From DUUI01 sp964345765 (GTDB taxonomy: Bacteria; Bacillota_I; Bacilli_A; Erysipelotrichales; Erysipelotrichaceae), in NCBI GenBank assembly GCA_964345765.1, contig CAYFSJ010000003.1, positions 1-64,000 on the forward strand: 64,000 bases of DNA. The letters are read 5' to 3'. Made by a program: the position numbers and the translations under genes. Positions 9,508-17,866 of this stretch are shown here, piece by piece. Each line of letters begins with the position of its first letter. The first letter of the stretch is position 1. The notes beneath the pieces are model-generated. The model was given only the letters and a program-made list of their open reading frames with translations. It was not told the DNA's origin and searched no databases.

Positions 9508-10083
9508 TTAGTCATGAGCTGTTTGGGTATGTCTTTTGATAATAAGCGCCGCAAGATCTGCTGCTAATTGTGGGTCATCATTACAGATAACATATTTATA
9601 ACGTCCCATCATTTCTAATTCAGCGCTCGCCTTCGCAAGACGTTGTTGAATGATTTCTTCAGGTTCTGAACGGCGACCTCGAATCCGTCTTTCTAATTCT
9701 TCAAATGATGGAGGGACAATAAAGATACTTAATGCATCTTTTACTTTTTCTTGAACTTGAAGAGCACCTTGTACCTCAATTTCTAATAGTACATTTTTGC
9801 CCTCATCCCTAAGTTTATTGACATAATCCAATGGTGTACCATAATAAGAACCAACAAACTCCGCATATTCTAATAATTTATCTTCTTTAATGGCTTGTTC
9901 AAATTCTTCTCGACTTACAAAGAAATAATCTTGACCATCAACTTCATTAATTCTTGGCTTACGAGTCGTCATTGAAATGGAGAACGCTAAATTGAGTTCT
10001 TCATTATTGATGAATAAATTTCTTATTGTTCCTTTACCAACCCCACTTGGGCCACTAAATACAATTAACAGTCCTCTTTTCAT
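9508..10083 (-). CDS. gmk: Guanylate kinase
   Basis: Phosphorylates GMP to GDP with ATP. 191 residues with P-loop FSGPSGVGKGT, the GMP-binding segment SMTTRKPR...VDGQDYFF, and the RIRGRRSE lid arginines. First gene of the minus-strand operon. It has its own consensus promoter 20-50 bp upstream and a GGTGAG Shine-Dalgarno. Confidence 0.97.
   Translation of the reverse strand: MKRGLLIVFSGPSGVGKGTIRNLFINNEELNLAFSISMTTRKPRINEVDGQDYFFVSREEFEQAIKEDKLLEYAEFVGSYYGTPLDYVNKLRDEGKNVLLEIEVQGALQVQEKVKDALSIFIVPPSFEELERRIRGRRSEPEEIIQQRLAKASAELEMMGRYKYVICNDDPQLAADLAALIIKRHTQTAHD
10058..10073. other. gmk start region
   Basis: This short stretch inside the gmk 5' end is ordinary coding sequence (the P-loop codons). 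It is recorded only to state that no second start or operator was seen here. Confidence 0.3.
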
Positions 10084-10103
10084 GTTCTCACCGCCTTGTA
10101 TTA

Positions 10104-10132
10104 ATTCTAGTCGTTACACAACTTTTTGTCAA
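10104..10132 (-). promoter_or_regulatory. SigA promoter of the gmk-thiN operon
   Basis: On the minus strand TTGACA (10132-10127), a 17-nt spacer and TAGAAT (10109-10104) form a near-perfect housekeeping promoter. The leader is about 14 nt long to the gmk ATG. A 6-bp inverted repeat (10141-10158) lies between it and the divergent rqcH promoter. Confidence 0.8.
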
Positions 10133-10157
10133 TGAAGAGTACACTTTTCGATAAGTG

Positions 10158-10173
10158 TGATAGAATTAGAGCA
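10158..10173 (+). promoter_or_regulatory. Extended -10 promoter, leaderless start for rqcH
   Basis: TGA followed by TAGAAT (10161-10166), then exactly six bases, then ATG at 10173. There is no Shine-Dalgarno. The usual transcription start falls on the A of the ATG, predicting a leaderless mRNA. No good -35 box is visible. Confidence 0.6.
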
Positions 10174-11885
10174 TGGCATTAGATGGAATATTATTAAACA
10201 ACATAACTCGACTACTTCAAGAGGAATGTCCACTACGAATTAATCGGATTGCTCAAATCTCTGAGAACGAGTTAATTTTTGAATGTTACAACCACCAAAA
10301 AGTAAATTTGGTGTTTTCAATTGATTCAATCAGTAATCGAATTTCGATCACAAACGAAGCCTTTGTTCGGATGAGTGAACCCAATCATTTTGTAATGCTT
10401 TTAAGAAAACATTTAGAGAATGGTTGGATTAAATCAATGAATCAAATCGGTTTAGATCGTGTGGTCGAAATACAAATCGATAATCGGAATGATTTAGGTG
10501 ATGATGTACACCATCGCTTAATGATTGAACTAATGGGTAAATATGCCAATGTTATTCTTATCGATCAAAACAATAAGATATTGGATGCTTTTAATCGAAT
10601 TGCGCCCTATGAAAACACAAAACGAATTATCTTTAGTGGCGCCTATTATGATCTACCACCACTAGAAGAAAAGAAGGATCCATTTGAGTTTCAAGCAAAC
10701 ATTGATTTAGAACGATCCTTAGTTAAACAATTTCATGGTTTTTCACCTTTATTAGCCACTGAAATAGAATATCGTTTACGTAACAATGAAGACTTTAATG
10801 TCATTATGAAACAATTAAGAGAATCCACTCAACTCTTTATTCACTCCAATCTTAATTTTCATGCGATTGAATTAAAACATCTCAACCTTGATTATCAAGA
10901 AATGCCATTATTAGAAGGACTAGAAAAAGTCTATCTAGAGAGTGTTCATCAACAGCGGATTAAAAAACATACGGGAAATCTTCAAAAGATAATAAAGCGA
11001 GAACTAAAGAAATCAAAGAATAAACACGATAAACTTCAAGTCCAACTTAGACAGGCTGAATCATATCAAGACTTTAAAGACTTGGGTGATTTACTAATGA
11101 CTTATGGCCAAGCAATTAATAAAGGGACCCCTGTTGTTACTCTCACAAACTTTAATAATGAGCCTCAAGTGATTCAATTGGATACGCGATACAACGGGAT
11201 TGATAATGCTCAATTATTTTATACAAAATATCGAAAACTTAAAAAAGGAGTTAGCCATATTCAACATCAATTACAATTAGTAGAATATGATATTGAATAC
11301 TATGAAGGCTTAACGCATCAAATCAAACAAGCCGATGTGGCTGGGGCATATCAAATACGACAAGAGTTAATGGATAAAGGTGTCATCCATAAAAAGAAAG
11401 CAGCTCCTAAGCGCAAAAAGAAAGAGGACCCTATTAAATATCAAAGCATAATATTTGATGATGTTGTCTTTCATTATGGAACTACCAATGTTCAAAATGA
11501 CTTCCTAACCTTTAAAGCGGCTCGTAAAACCCATACTTGGTTTCATATTTTAGATGGAGCTGGTAGCCATGTAGTGGTTGAAGCAAAACTAGAGGATTTA
11601 AATGAGCGTTTAATTCGCTTTGGCGCTAATCTTGCTGCTTATCATTCACGCTTTATGAACTCAAGTACTGTTGGAGTTGCGTATACGTCAGTTTCTGAAC
11701 TAAAAAAAATCCCAAATGCGCCTTTAGGTAAGGTTCAAATGGGACATTATCAGACGATCTTTATTGATCCAATTGACCCTTTATTGATGAGCGATAGTTT
11801 GGATCAAGTTGGGACAACACGCGATAAAATGATGGAGAATGATTCATCTCAAACAGATGGGCAATTTCATGAGCCACAACACTAA
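10173..11885 (+). CDS. rqcH: Ribosome quality control factor RqcH (NFACT family, Rqc2 homologue)
   Basis: Binds obstructed 50S subunits and recruits tRNA-Ala to add poly-alanine tails that mark stalled peptides for degradation. 570 residues: NFACT-N domain with the QIGxDR motif (D95-R96 matches the Asp-Arg pair needed for tailing in Bacillus), helix-hairpin-helix and coiled-coil arms (about 260-400), then the NFACT-R domain with THTWFHILDGAGSHVV near residue 450. The gene was formerly annotated as fibronectin-binding protein. The last ~40 codons are antisense to the end of the next gene, a 125-bp overlap. Confidence 0.92.
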   Translation: MALDGILLNNITRLLQEECPLRINRIAQISENELIFECYNHQKVNLVFSIDSISNRISITNEAFVRMSEPNHFVMLLRKHLENGWIKSMNQIGLDRVVEIQIDNRNDLGDDVHHRLMIELMGKYANVILIDQNNKILDAFNRIAPYENTKRIIFSGAYYDLPPLEEKKDPFEFQANIDLERSLVKQFHGFSPLLATEIEYRLRNNEDFNVIMKQLRESTQLFIHSNLNFHAIELKHLNLDYQEMPLLEGLEKVYLESVHQQRIKKHTGNLQKIIKRELKKSKNKHDKLQVQLRQAESYQDFKDLGDLLMTYGQAINKGTPVVTLTNFNNEPQVIQLDTRYNGIDNAQLFYTKYRKLKKGVSHIQHQLQLVEYDIEYYEGLTHQIKQADVAGAYQIRQELMDKGVIHKKKAAPKRKKKEDPIKYQSIIFDDVVFHYGTTNVQNDFLTFKAARKTHTWFHILDGAGSHVVVEAKLEDLNERLIRFGANLAAYHSRFMNSSTVGVAYTSVSELKKIPNAPLGKVQMGHYQTIFIDPIDPLLMSDSLDQVGTTRDKMMENDSSQTDGQFHEPQH

Positions 11886-12384
11886 AAATAAAGGCCTCAT
11901 CCATATGAATTAATCGAAACGCAAAACCTAATTGTTTATTGGTGCGACAATTCCCCCAAGAAGCAGTAAGGTTTTTTATTTGGATAAAACTCACTTCAAA
12001 TGTTATTTTCTTTTTTAACTCACGAATAATTGCTTCGATTTTATTGATAAGGATTTCTGTTAATTCTTCTTTGATTAACTTTAAGGCTATCCGATCATTT
12101 GATGCATAAACAATCCATTTATTGTCTAACTTTTCTATTTTCTTAGAGCTTGATTTCACGGTTTCAAGTTTTATGAATTGATTAAAAAGTGTCATCCCAT
12201 AATGAGGATCGATGACAAATTTCTGATTTAAGCGCAACTGTGCCTTAATCCAAGTTTCTTTCTTTTTAATAAAGTTTTTAACAAAATCATCAGAGACATG
12301 TTTCGGTCGTCGAATAATCAGTGTATCATCAACAACTTTAAGGGAAACAGATTTTCTAGACTCAATGATTGTTTTAGTTTTCAT
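11761..12384 (-). CDS. YgjP-like zinc metallopeptidase (M48-related, DUF45)
   Basis: 207 residues with the SWGNC element and the zinc motif HEIAH followed by the HSPSFY segment, as in the YgjP/WLM minigluzincin family. No substrate is established. Probably cytoplasmic; no signal peptide or TM helix. There is no Shine-Dalgarno; an extended -10 (TGA TACACT) lies six bases before the ATG, so the mRNA may be leaderless. The 3' end overlaps rqcH by 125 bp, tail to tail. Confidence 0.82.
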   Translation of the reverse strand: MKTKTIIESRKSVSLKVVDDTLIIRRPKHVSDDFVKNFIKKKETWIKAQLRLNQKFVIDPHYGMTLFNQFIKLETVKSSSKKIEKLDNKWIVYASNDRIALKLIKEELTEILINKIEAIIRELKKKITFEVSFIQIKNLTASWGNCRTNKQLGFAFRLIHMDEAFIFSVVAHEIAHLFEMNHSPSFYRVLSQLDPNYRSSIKGQLDQ

Positions 12385-12423
12385 GAAATTAGTGTATCAT
12401 AGAGAATAGAATTGAGGTAGGAA

Positions 12424-12990
12424 ATGAGTAACAAAGTTGATCAAAGAGTGGTTGATTTAGGATATGATATTATTCGCGATAGTAAACGACGCACTCTATA
12501 TTATGATGAAAAAACAAAAAAAGGATACCAAATCCAACAGACTGATATTAAATGGATTCGTTTTTATAAACTTCGTTTCTTTATTGCGTTAGTGGTTTAC
12601 TTTGGTTTGTTTATGCTATTAAGAGCACAACCCATTGTTAATCGAATTCTAATTACCTTCATCGCAGGATTTGTCGCTTATTTACTAATTACCATTTATT
12701 TTGAAAGAGTCTTCTTAAAAAATAAAATTCCATTTAAAATTAATCAAAAAGATTTTGACCAAAGATATGAATTGGATGTTCTCAAACAAAAAAGAACACT
12801 TCAGCGCTTCCATCTAGGCTTTGTTCTTATTTATGGGTTACTGGCCATCTTAGAACTCTATGCTGTTCAATCCAATATCTGGATCACTATACTAATTAGC
12901 GCAATTGTGATTACGATGATTGTCTTCTTTATTCAAAAACTCTTAACGTTAAGAGAACAAATTAAAATAGCACAAAAGGGAGCCAAATAG
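12424..12990 (+). CDS. Unknown membrane protein, about four TM helices
   Basis: Not recognised. 188 residues: a charged N-terminus of about 48 residues, TM segments near 51-68, 74-92, 128-146 and 150-169, and a basic C-terminal tail. A GAGGTAGG Shine-Dalgarno sits 4-5 nt before the ATG. Divergent from the YgjP-like gene and followed by a strong terminator. It could be a small stress or envelope protein; nothing in the sequence decides. Confidence 0.7.
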   Translation: MSNKVDQRVVDLGYDIIRDSKRRTLYYDEKTKKGYQIQQTDIKWIRFYKLRFFIALVVYFGLFMLLRAQPIVNRILITFIAGFVAYLLITIYFERVFLKNKIPFKINQKDFDQRYELDVLKQKRTLQRFHLGFVLIYGLLAILELYAVQSNIWITILISAIVITMIVFFIQKLLTLREQIKIAQKGAK

Positions 12991-12999
12991 CTCCCTTTT
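12974..12999. terminator. Bidirectional terminator
   Basis: A 10-bp perfect stem (12974-12983 with 12990-12999), with A-run before and T-run after, lies between the convergent membrane-protein gene and clpB. It should terminate both. Confidence 0.85.
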
Positions 13000-13002
13000 T
13001 AT

Positions 13003-15561
13003 TTAGTTTAATATTATTTGTTGGTCACGAATGATGAAATGTCCATCTTGAACATCAATCACCACACGACTATTACGTGTGAGTGTTTCATCGATGATAT
13101 GACGAGCTAATAAAGTTTCAATTTCCTTTTGGATATATCGTTTCATTGGACGCGCCCCAAACTGAACATCCGAACCTTGTAAGATGATTTGTTGTTTAGC
13201 TTCATCACTCACATTAATAGTGATTTCTCGCTCAGCTAATCGTTGTTTTAGTTCACCAATAAATTTATCCGCAATTTGAGTCAAGATTTCCTTGTCTAAA
13301 GCATTAAAGACAATGATTTCATCTAGACGGTTAATAAATTCAGGTTTGAAATATTTCTTTACTTCTTCCATATAAGAATCATGACGATCTTGTTTATCTG
13401 GTAAGAAAGCAAATTGAGCCCCTAAATTCGAGGTCATAATAATCAAGGTATTCTTGAAGTCAACATTTACTCCCTTATTATCAGTTAAATGTCCTTCATC
13501 AAGTACTTGTAATAAGACATTAAAGACATCAGGATGTGCTTTTTCGATTTCATCAAATAACACGATTGAATAAGGATTACGACGAACGGCCTCAGTTAAT
13601 TGACCCCCTTCATCATAACCAACATAACCTGGAGGTGAACCGATTAATCGAGATACTGAGTGTTTTTCCATGTATTCACTCATATCAAGTCGGATAATCT
13701 TGCTTTCATCATCAAAGAGTTGATTGGCCAATGCTTTAGCCACTTCTGTTTTACCAACCCCAGTTGGACCTAAGAACATAAATGATCCCAGTGGTCTGTT
13801 TTCATCTTGTATTTGTGCTTTTGAACGAAGAATCGCTTCTGTCACAAGTTGTAGTGCCTCATCTTGACCTTTTACTTGTCTTCTTAAATTTGATTCAAGA
13901 TTTAATAATTTTTCACGCTCACCACCTTGAAGTCTTCCTACTTCAATCTTAGTCCAACGGCTTACAATTTGAGCGATGAGTTCATCATCAACTTCCTCTA
14001 ATAATAGTTTGGATTCTTTATCTTTTTGATCACGAACTTTAATCTTTTCTAAAAGAGTTGGAATTGTTTCATATTGAAGTCGAGCAGCTTCTTCATAGCG
14101 AGCTTCATTTTGTGCTTTCTCTAAATCCAACTTAGCCGATTCAAGTTGCTCTTTAAGTTGTTTAGAAGCTAACACTTCTTCTTTTTCCATTTCCCATTGA
14201 TGATTAAGTTCTTGATATTCTTCTTTGATGTTTTCTAACTCTTCACTAATTTCATCTTTTCTTACTAATGATTGATCATCATCTTCATCTTTTAATGAAA
14301 TTTCTTCGATTTCAAGTTGTCTAATCTTACGCATCATTTCATCTAATTCACGAGGCATTGAGTCAATTTCAACACGTACCGTGGCACAAGCTTCATCAAT
14401 TAAGTCGATGGCTTTATCTGGTAAGAAACGATCCGTAATATATCTATTTGAAAGTTGCGCAGCCGCAATAATTGCCGAGTCTTTAATTTGAACACCATGA
14501 TGGGATTCAAAACGATCTTTAAGCCCTCTTAAAATTGAGATTGTATCTTCAACACTTGGCTCATCGACGTTAATACGTTGGAAACGTCTTTCTAACGCCT
14601 TATCTTTTTCGATGTATTTACGATACTCATCAAAGGTTGTGGCCCCTATACAGTGTAATTCACCACGAGCCAACATTGGTTTAAGTAAGTTGGCAGCATC
14701 CATGGCCCCTTCTGTTTTACCAGCTCCAATTAAGTTATGGATTTCATCAATAAATAAGATGATGTTGCCATCTGCTTTCTTCACTTCATTTAATACCGCT
14801 TTGAGTCTTTCTTCAAACTCACCACGATATTTCGCACCCGCAATCAAGGCTCCCATATCTAATTCAAAGACATCTTTATTTTGTAAAGAGAGCGGGACAT
14901 CATTACGCATAATCCGCCAAGCTAAACCTTCCACTATGGCTGTCTTACCTACCCCTGGTTCACCAATAAGAACAGGATTATTTTTGGTTTTACGGGATAA
15001 AATTTGAATAACACGACGAATTTCAGCATCACGACCAATGACTGGATCAACCTTCCCCGCTTTGACTTCATCAACTAAGTTACGCCCATATTTCTTTAGT
15101 GCATCCATTGTGTTTTCTGCAGTTGGTGAATCAATCACTTGTCCTTCTCGAATCTTTACTAGGGCGTCAACAATCTTATCGACGCTTAGATTAAAATGAT
15201 TTAGATACTGTGGCAATTCTGATGCTAAACCAATATAAAAGGTTTGGTTGGAAATGAATTTATCCCCTAGTTTATTGGCCTCTGACATTGCCTTATTAAA
15301 GGCAGGTTCAATTTTGTTTGACAATTGTGGTTGAGAAACATTTGAAGTTCTTGGTTTGTTTTTAACTACATTCGATAAATAATCATGATGCGCTTGTTTA
15401 TCTTGTTTTAGCTCATCAAAAAGACTATCCAGAGAATCATTGTTTAATAAAGAGATTAATATATGTTCACTGTCAACTTGAGCATGGTTTTGTCCCATCG
15501 CAAAATTAACAGCTTCCATTAACGCTTCTTGAGCTTTTTGTGTTAATTGTTCAATATTCAT
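13003..15561 (-). CDS. clpB: ATP-dependent disaggregase ClpB
   Basis: Hsp100 ring ATPase that pulls proteins out of aggregates together with DnaK. From ATG 15561 the protein has 852 residues: N-domain, first AAA+ module with GEPGVGKTA, a long coiled-coil middle domain (propeller of helices, roughly 390-520), and a second AAA+ module with GPTGVGKTE. AAGGAG lies 7 nt before 15561; an upstream in-frame ATG at 15582 falls inside the CIRCE operator and is rejected. Two CIRCE operators and a perfect promoter put it under HrcA rather than CtsR. Confidence 0.96.
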   Translation of the reverse strand: MNIEQLTQKAQEALMEAVNFAMGQNHAQVDSEHILISLLNNDSLDSLFDELKQDKQAHHDYLSNVVKNKPRTSNVSQPQLSNKIEPAFNKAMSEANKLGDKFISNQTFYIGLASELPQYLNHFNLSVDKIVDALVKIREGQVIDSPTAENTMDALKKYGRNLVDEVKAGKVDPVIGRDAEIRRVIQILSRKTKNNPVLIGEPGVGKTAIVEGLAWRIMRNDVPLSLQNKDVFELDMGALIAGAKYRGEFEERLKAVLNEVKKADGNIILFIDEIHNLIGAGKTEGAMDAANLLKPMLARGELHCIGATTFDEYRKYIEKDKALERRFQRINVDEPSVEDTISILRGLKDRFESHHGVQIKDSAIIAAAQLSNRYITDRFLPDKAIDLIDEACATVRVEIDSMPRELDEMMRKIRQLEIEEISLKDEDDDQSLVRKDEISEELENIKEEYQELNHQWEMEKEEVLASKQLKEQLESAKLDLEKAQNEARYEEAARLQYETIPTLLEKIKVRDQKDKESKLLLEEVDDELIAQIVSRWTKIEVGRLQGGEREKLLNLESNLRRQVKGQDEALQLVTEAILRSKAQIQDENRPLGSFMFLGPTGVGKTEVAKALANQLFDDESKIIRLDMSEYMEKHSVSRLIGSPPGYVGYDEGGQLTEAVRRNPYSIVLFDEIEKAHPDVFNVLLQVLDEGHLTDNKGVNVDFKNTLIIMTSNLGAQFAFLPDKQDRHDSYMEEVKKYFKPEFINRLDEIIVFNALDKEILTQIADKFIGELKQRLAEREITINVSDEAKQQIILQGSDVQFGARPMKRYIQKEIETLLARHIIDETLTRNSRVVIDVQDGHFIIRDQQIILN

Positions 15562-15575
15562 AACTTTCTCCTTTC

Positions 15576-15602
15576 TTATCACTCTCTAATATAGAGTGCT
15601 AA
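15576..15602 (-). promoter_or_regulatory. CIRCE operator 1 of clpB (in the 5' leader)
   Basis: Reading the minus strand: TTAGCACTC, 9 nt, GAGTGATAA. This is the CIRCE inverted repeat with one mismatch in the right arm. It lies about 40 nt downstream of the predicted transcription start and just before the Shine-Dalgarno. Confidence 0.93.
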
Positions 15603-15646
15603 TCTAAGTTTGAAAGAAAAGTGACCACCGTCACTTATCCTTACTT

Positions 15647-15675
15647 ATTATACTAAATCAGTTTAGCACTGTCAA
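15647..15675 (-). promoter_or_regulatory. Perfect SigA promoter of clpB
   Basis: Minus strand TTGACA (15675-15670), 17-nt spacer, TATAAT (15652-15647): every base matches consensus. The -35 box overlaps CIRCE operator 2, so bound HrcA would block RNA polymerase directly. Confidence 0.92.
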
Positions 15676-15689
15676 TGATAGAGTGCTAA
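15663..15689 (-). promoter_or_regulatory. CIRCE operator 2 of clpB (over the -35 box)
   Basis: Minus strand TTAGCACTC, 9 nt, CAGTGCTAA: one mismatch, at the first base of the right arm. The same mismatch is found in the hrcA operator, where it helps form the TTGACA -35. The site also overlaps the stop codon of the upstream membrane-protein gene. Confidence 0.93.
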
Positions 15690-16297
15690 ATTTCTGAATC
15701 AGGTTTTATTTCTTCCTCATGTGGAGCAACCTCTAAATGAGGTGTTGTTTCTTCAACCTCGATTTCTGATTCACGACGAACACGAGTGTCTTTTTGATTC
15801 TCTGAAACAGGTTTTTTTTGAAGATTTTTAGTTTTCTCTTTTAAGTTATTTAAAGTTGGACCTGTTTTCTCACCTAATGTCTTTTGAAGATCATCTGCTT
15901 TGCCTAATAGCGCGAGACTATTATAGACAAGTGCACTGAGGTATAGAATCATAATCAACCAGAAGACAAAACCTAAACTAACACGTCCATAACCAAAGAC
16001 TGAGCCAAAGCTTCCTAGTGTTGACATAATGGTCGTGACCATCATTAAAATTCCAATGGTCATGGCGCTAATAATCACCCATCCTAAGTGGATGTATTTG
16101 TCATTAATTGTTTTGACTAAACCAAGCCCGGCTAATACTAATGGTAAAATCAATAAGATAAACAAGAATGAAATTTCTGAGGCCATATCCCACACGGATA
16201 AATCCCCAAAAAAGTTAATAAAAAATAAAATAAATAATGCGACAGCAATAATCCAGTTAATTAAATGAACTCCTATTTGTTTTTTAGTTATATTCAT
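15686..16297 (-). CDS. Unknown membrane protein with charged C-terminal tail
   Basis: Not recognised. 203 residues, four hydrophobic segments (about 9-28, 41-61, 70-92 and 105-128), then a hydrophilic tail of about 75 residues rich in Lys and then Glu. A GGAG lies upstream of the ATG. Its stop codon falls inside clpB CIRCE operator 2. Placed between the heat-shock genes clpB and dnaJ, so a stress link is possible but unproven. Confidence 0.7.
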   Translation of the reverse strand: MNITKKQIGVHLINWIIAVALFILFFINFFGDLSVWDMASEISFLFILLILPLVLAGLGLVKTINDKYIHLGWVIISAMTIGILMMVTTIMSTLGSFGSVFGYGRVSLGFVFWLIMILYLSALVYNSLALLGKADDLQKTLGEKTGPTLNNLKEKTKNLQKKPVSENQKDTRVRRESEIEVEETTPHLEVAPHEEEIKPDSEI

Positions 16298-16337
16298 CTC
16301 TTTTTCTCCTTATGTGTATTATTATACACTAATCGCT

Positions 16338-16664
16338 TTAATGACACCCACAATTTCCACCACATCCACAGCTAGTCATTTTAAAATTAGCTGCTTCAAA
16401 GAGTGATTTTCGAATCTTATCGATCGTTTGGCATAAACAATCTTGTGGATTATCTTGACAATGACACTCAAAATCGACCTCTTGATCATTGATTCTTAAG
16501 TGGTAATCATCGGTTGTATTCTCGATATAATCCAGTTGTATATCATTATCTAAGAAGTCATGTTTGACTTCTAAAAGTAGTTCATTGAGTGAATCCTTAA
16601 TCTCTAAATGATGTGGATTCTGTTGTATTTTTGGATATTGAAAGTCAATTTTTACTGTTTTCAT
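16338..16664 (-). CDS. Small Cys/His-rich protein, probably metal-binding
   Basis: Not recognised. 108 residues: an alpha/beta N-terminal part, then CHCQDNPQDCLC in the middle and a C-terminal SCGCGGNCGCH cluster, nine cysteines and a terminal histidine in all. This pattern suggests a metal or Fe-S site, or metal delivery. GGAGG lies 6 nt before the ATG, and a TATAAT sits about 15 nt further up, so it probably has its own promoter after the dnaJ terminator. Confidence 0.7.
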   Translation of the reverse strand: MKTVKIDFQYPKIQQNPHHLEIKDSLNELLLEVKHDFLDNDIQLDYIENTTDDYHLRINDQEVDFECHCQDNPQDCLCQTIDKIRKSLFEAANFKMTSCGCGGNCGCH

Positions 16665-16696
16665 CTAGAACCTCCAAAAGTATTATAACCAATCAC

Positions 16697-16724
16697 AAAA
16701 AAAGAAGATAGTTTCCTACCTTCT
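16697..16724 (-). terminator. Terminator of the hrcA-grpE-dnaK-dnaJ operon
   Basis: A 9-bp stem with one G-U pair and a 4-nt loop (16703-16711 with 16716-16724) is followed on the minus strand by seven T. It includes the dnaJ stop codon. Confidence 0.82.
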
Positions 16725-17837
16725 AAATGCTCTTTTGAATCGATCGAAAGGTGATTCTTTTGTATCGGTTGTGTTTTTAATTTGTTGATACAGATCACGC
16801 TCAGTCTTAGAGAGTGATTTATCAATCTCAACTTTAACTTCAACAATTTGATCCCCAAAATTATTTGAATTAATAATTGGAGCACCCTTTCCTCTAAGTT
16901 TAAACTTTTGATTAGGTTGAGTTCCTTCTGGAATGCTTAAGGTTACTTCACCATGGACTGTTGGTATATCTAATTTTGTTCCTAAAGTAGCATCAATGAC
17001 TGAAATAGGAACAGTTAAGTAAATGGTTGATCCTTCACGTTGGAAATCACGATGTGGTTCAACGATGATCTCAACAAATAAATCTCCGTTTGGTCCACCA
17101 TTAATTCCACGCTCTCCTTTACCTGTCACACGAAGTTGTTGACCAGTGTTAATTCCTTTTGGAATACTTAAGTCCACTTCCATACGTTTTGACTCAAAGC
17201 CTGCGCCATTACATTGGTGACATGCGTTAGTAACTTCTTGGCCTTCTCCATGACAAGTTGGACAGATTGCTTCTGATTGGAAAACACCAAATGCGGTTCT
17301 TTGTTGTTGGAGCACACGCCCTGATCCATTACAAGTGCTACATGTTTTAATATCACTAGGATTTTCTGCACCTGAACCATGACAGTGGCTACATTGTTGA
17401 TCAACATTGAGTGTAAAGGTCTTTTTAGTCCCCTTCATTGCATCCATAAATGGAATACTCATTGACATAAATCGGTCATTACCTTGCATCGGACCTTGGC
17501 GGGAAGTTCGAGTTCGACCCCCTCCGCCAAAGAACGAATCAAAAATATCTTCAAATCCAAAGCCACCGCTAAAGCCGCCACCAAAGCCGCCACCAAAGCC
17601 ACCACTTGCGCCATCCATTCCGGCATGGCCAAACTGATCATAGGTTGCTTTTTTGTTATCATCACTTAAGACTTCGTAGGCTTCTTGAACTTCTTTAAAC
17701 TTGACTTCAGCATCCGCTTCTTTATTGACATCCGGATGATATTTTTTTGCCAGTTTTCGGTAGGCTTTTTTTATCTCATCAGCAGAAGCACTCTTACTGA
17801 CACCTAATACTTCATAATAATCTCTTTTATTGGCCAT
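16716..17837 (-). CDS. dnaJ: Chaperone DnaJ (Hsp40)
   Basis: Stimulates the DnaK ATPase and delivers substrates. 373 residues: J domain with HPD (YHPDVNKE), a Gly/Phe-rich linker, four zinc repeats (CSHCHGSG, CSTCNGSG, CPTCHGEG, CHQCNGAG), and the C-terminal substrate-binding domains. GGAGG lies 6 nt before the ATG. Last gene of the HrcA operon, 29 bp after dnaK. The Gly-rich segment makes a short GC-rich quasi-repeat near 17560-17610. Confidence 0.98.
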   Translation of the reverse strand: MANKRDYYEVLGVSKSASADEIKKAYRKLAKKYHPDVNKEADAEVKFKEVQEAYEVLSDDNKKATYDQFGHAGMDGASGGFGGGFGGGFSGGFGFEDIFDSFFGGGGRTRTSRQGPMQGNDRFMSMSIPFMDAMKGTKKTFTLNVDQQCSHCHGSGAENPSDIKTCSTCNGSGRVLQQQRTAFGVFQSEAICPTCHGEGQEVTNACHQCNGAGFESKRMEVDLSIPKGINTGQQLRVTGKGERGINGGPNGDLFVEIIVEPHRDFQREGSTIYLTVPISVIDATLGTKLDIPTVHGEVTLSIPEGTQPNQKFKLRGKGAPIINSNNFGDQIVEVKVEIDKSLSKTERDLYQQIKNTTDTKESPFDRFKRAFRR

Positions 17838-17866
17838 TCATATCCTCCGTACTTAATTGTTATTCA

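Noticed and set aside
15561..15582. Upstream in-frame ATG for ClpB at 15582
   Set aside because: It lies inside the CIRCE operator and upstream of the only good Shine-Dalgarno.
17407..17669. Open frames and a CCACCAAAG-type repeat in the dnaJ region
   Set aside because: The repeat encodes the normal Gly/Phe-rich linker of DnaJ; the open frames are its shadows. Not CRISPR and not a mobile element.
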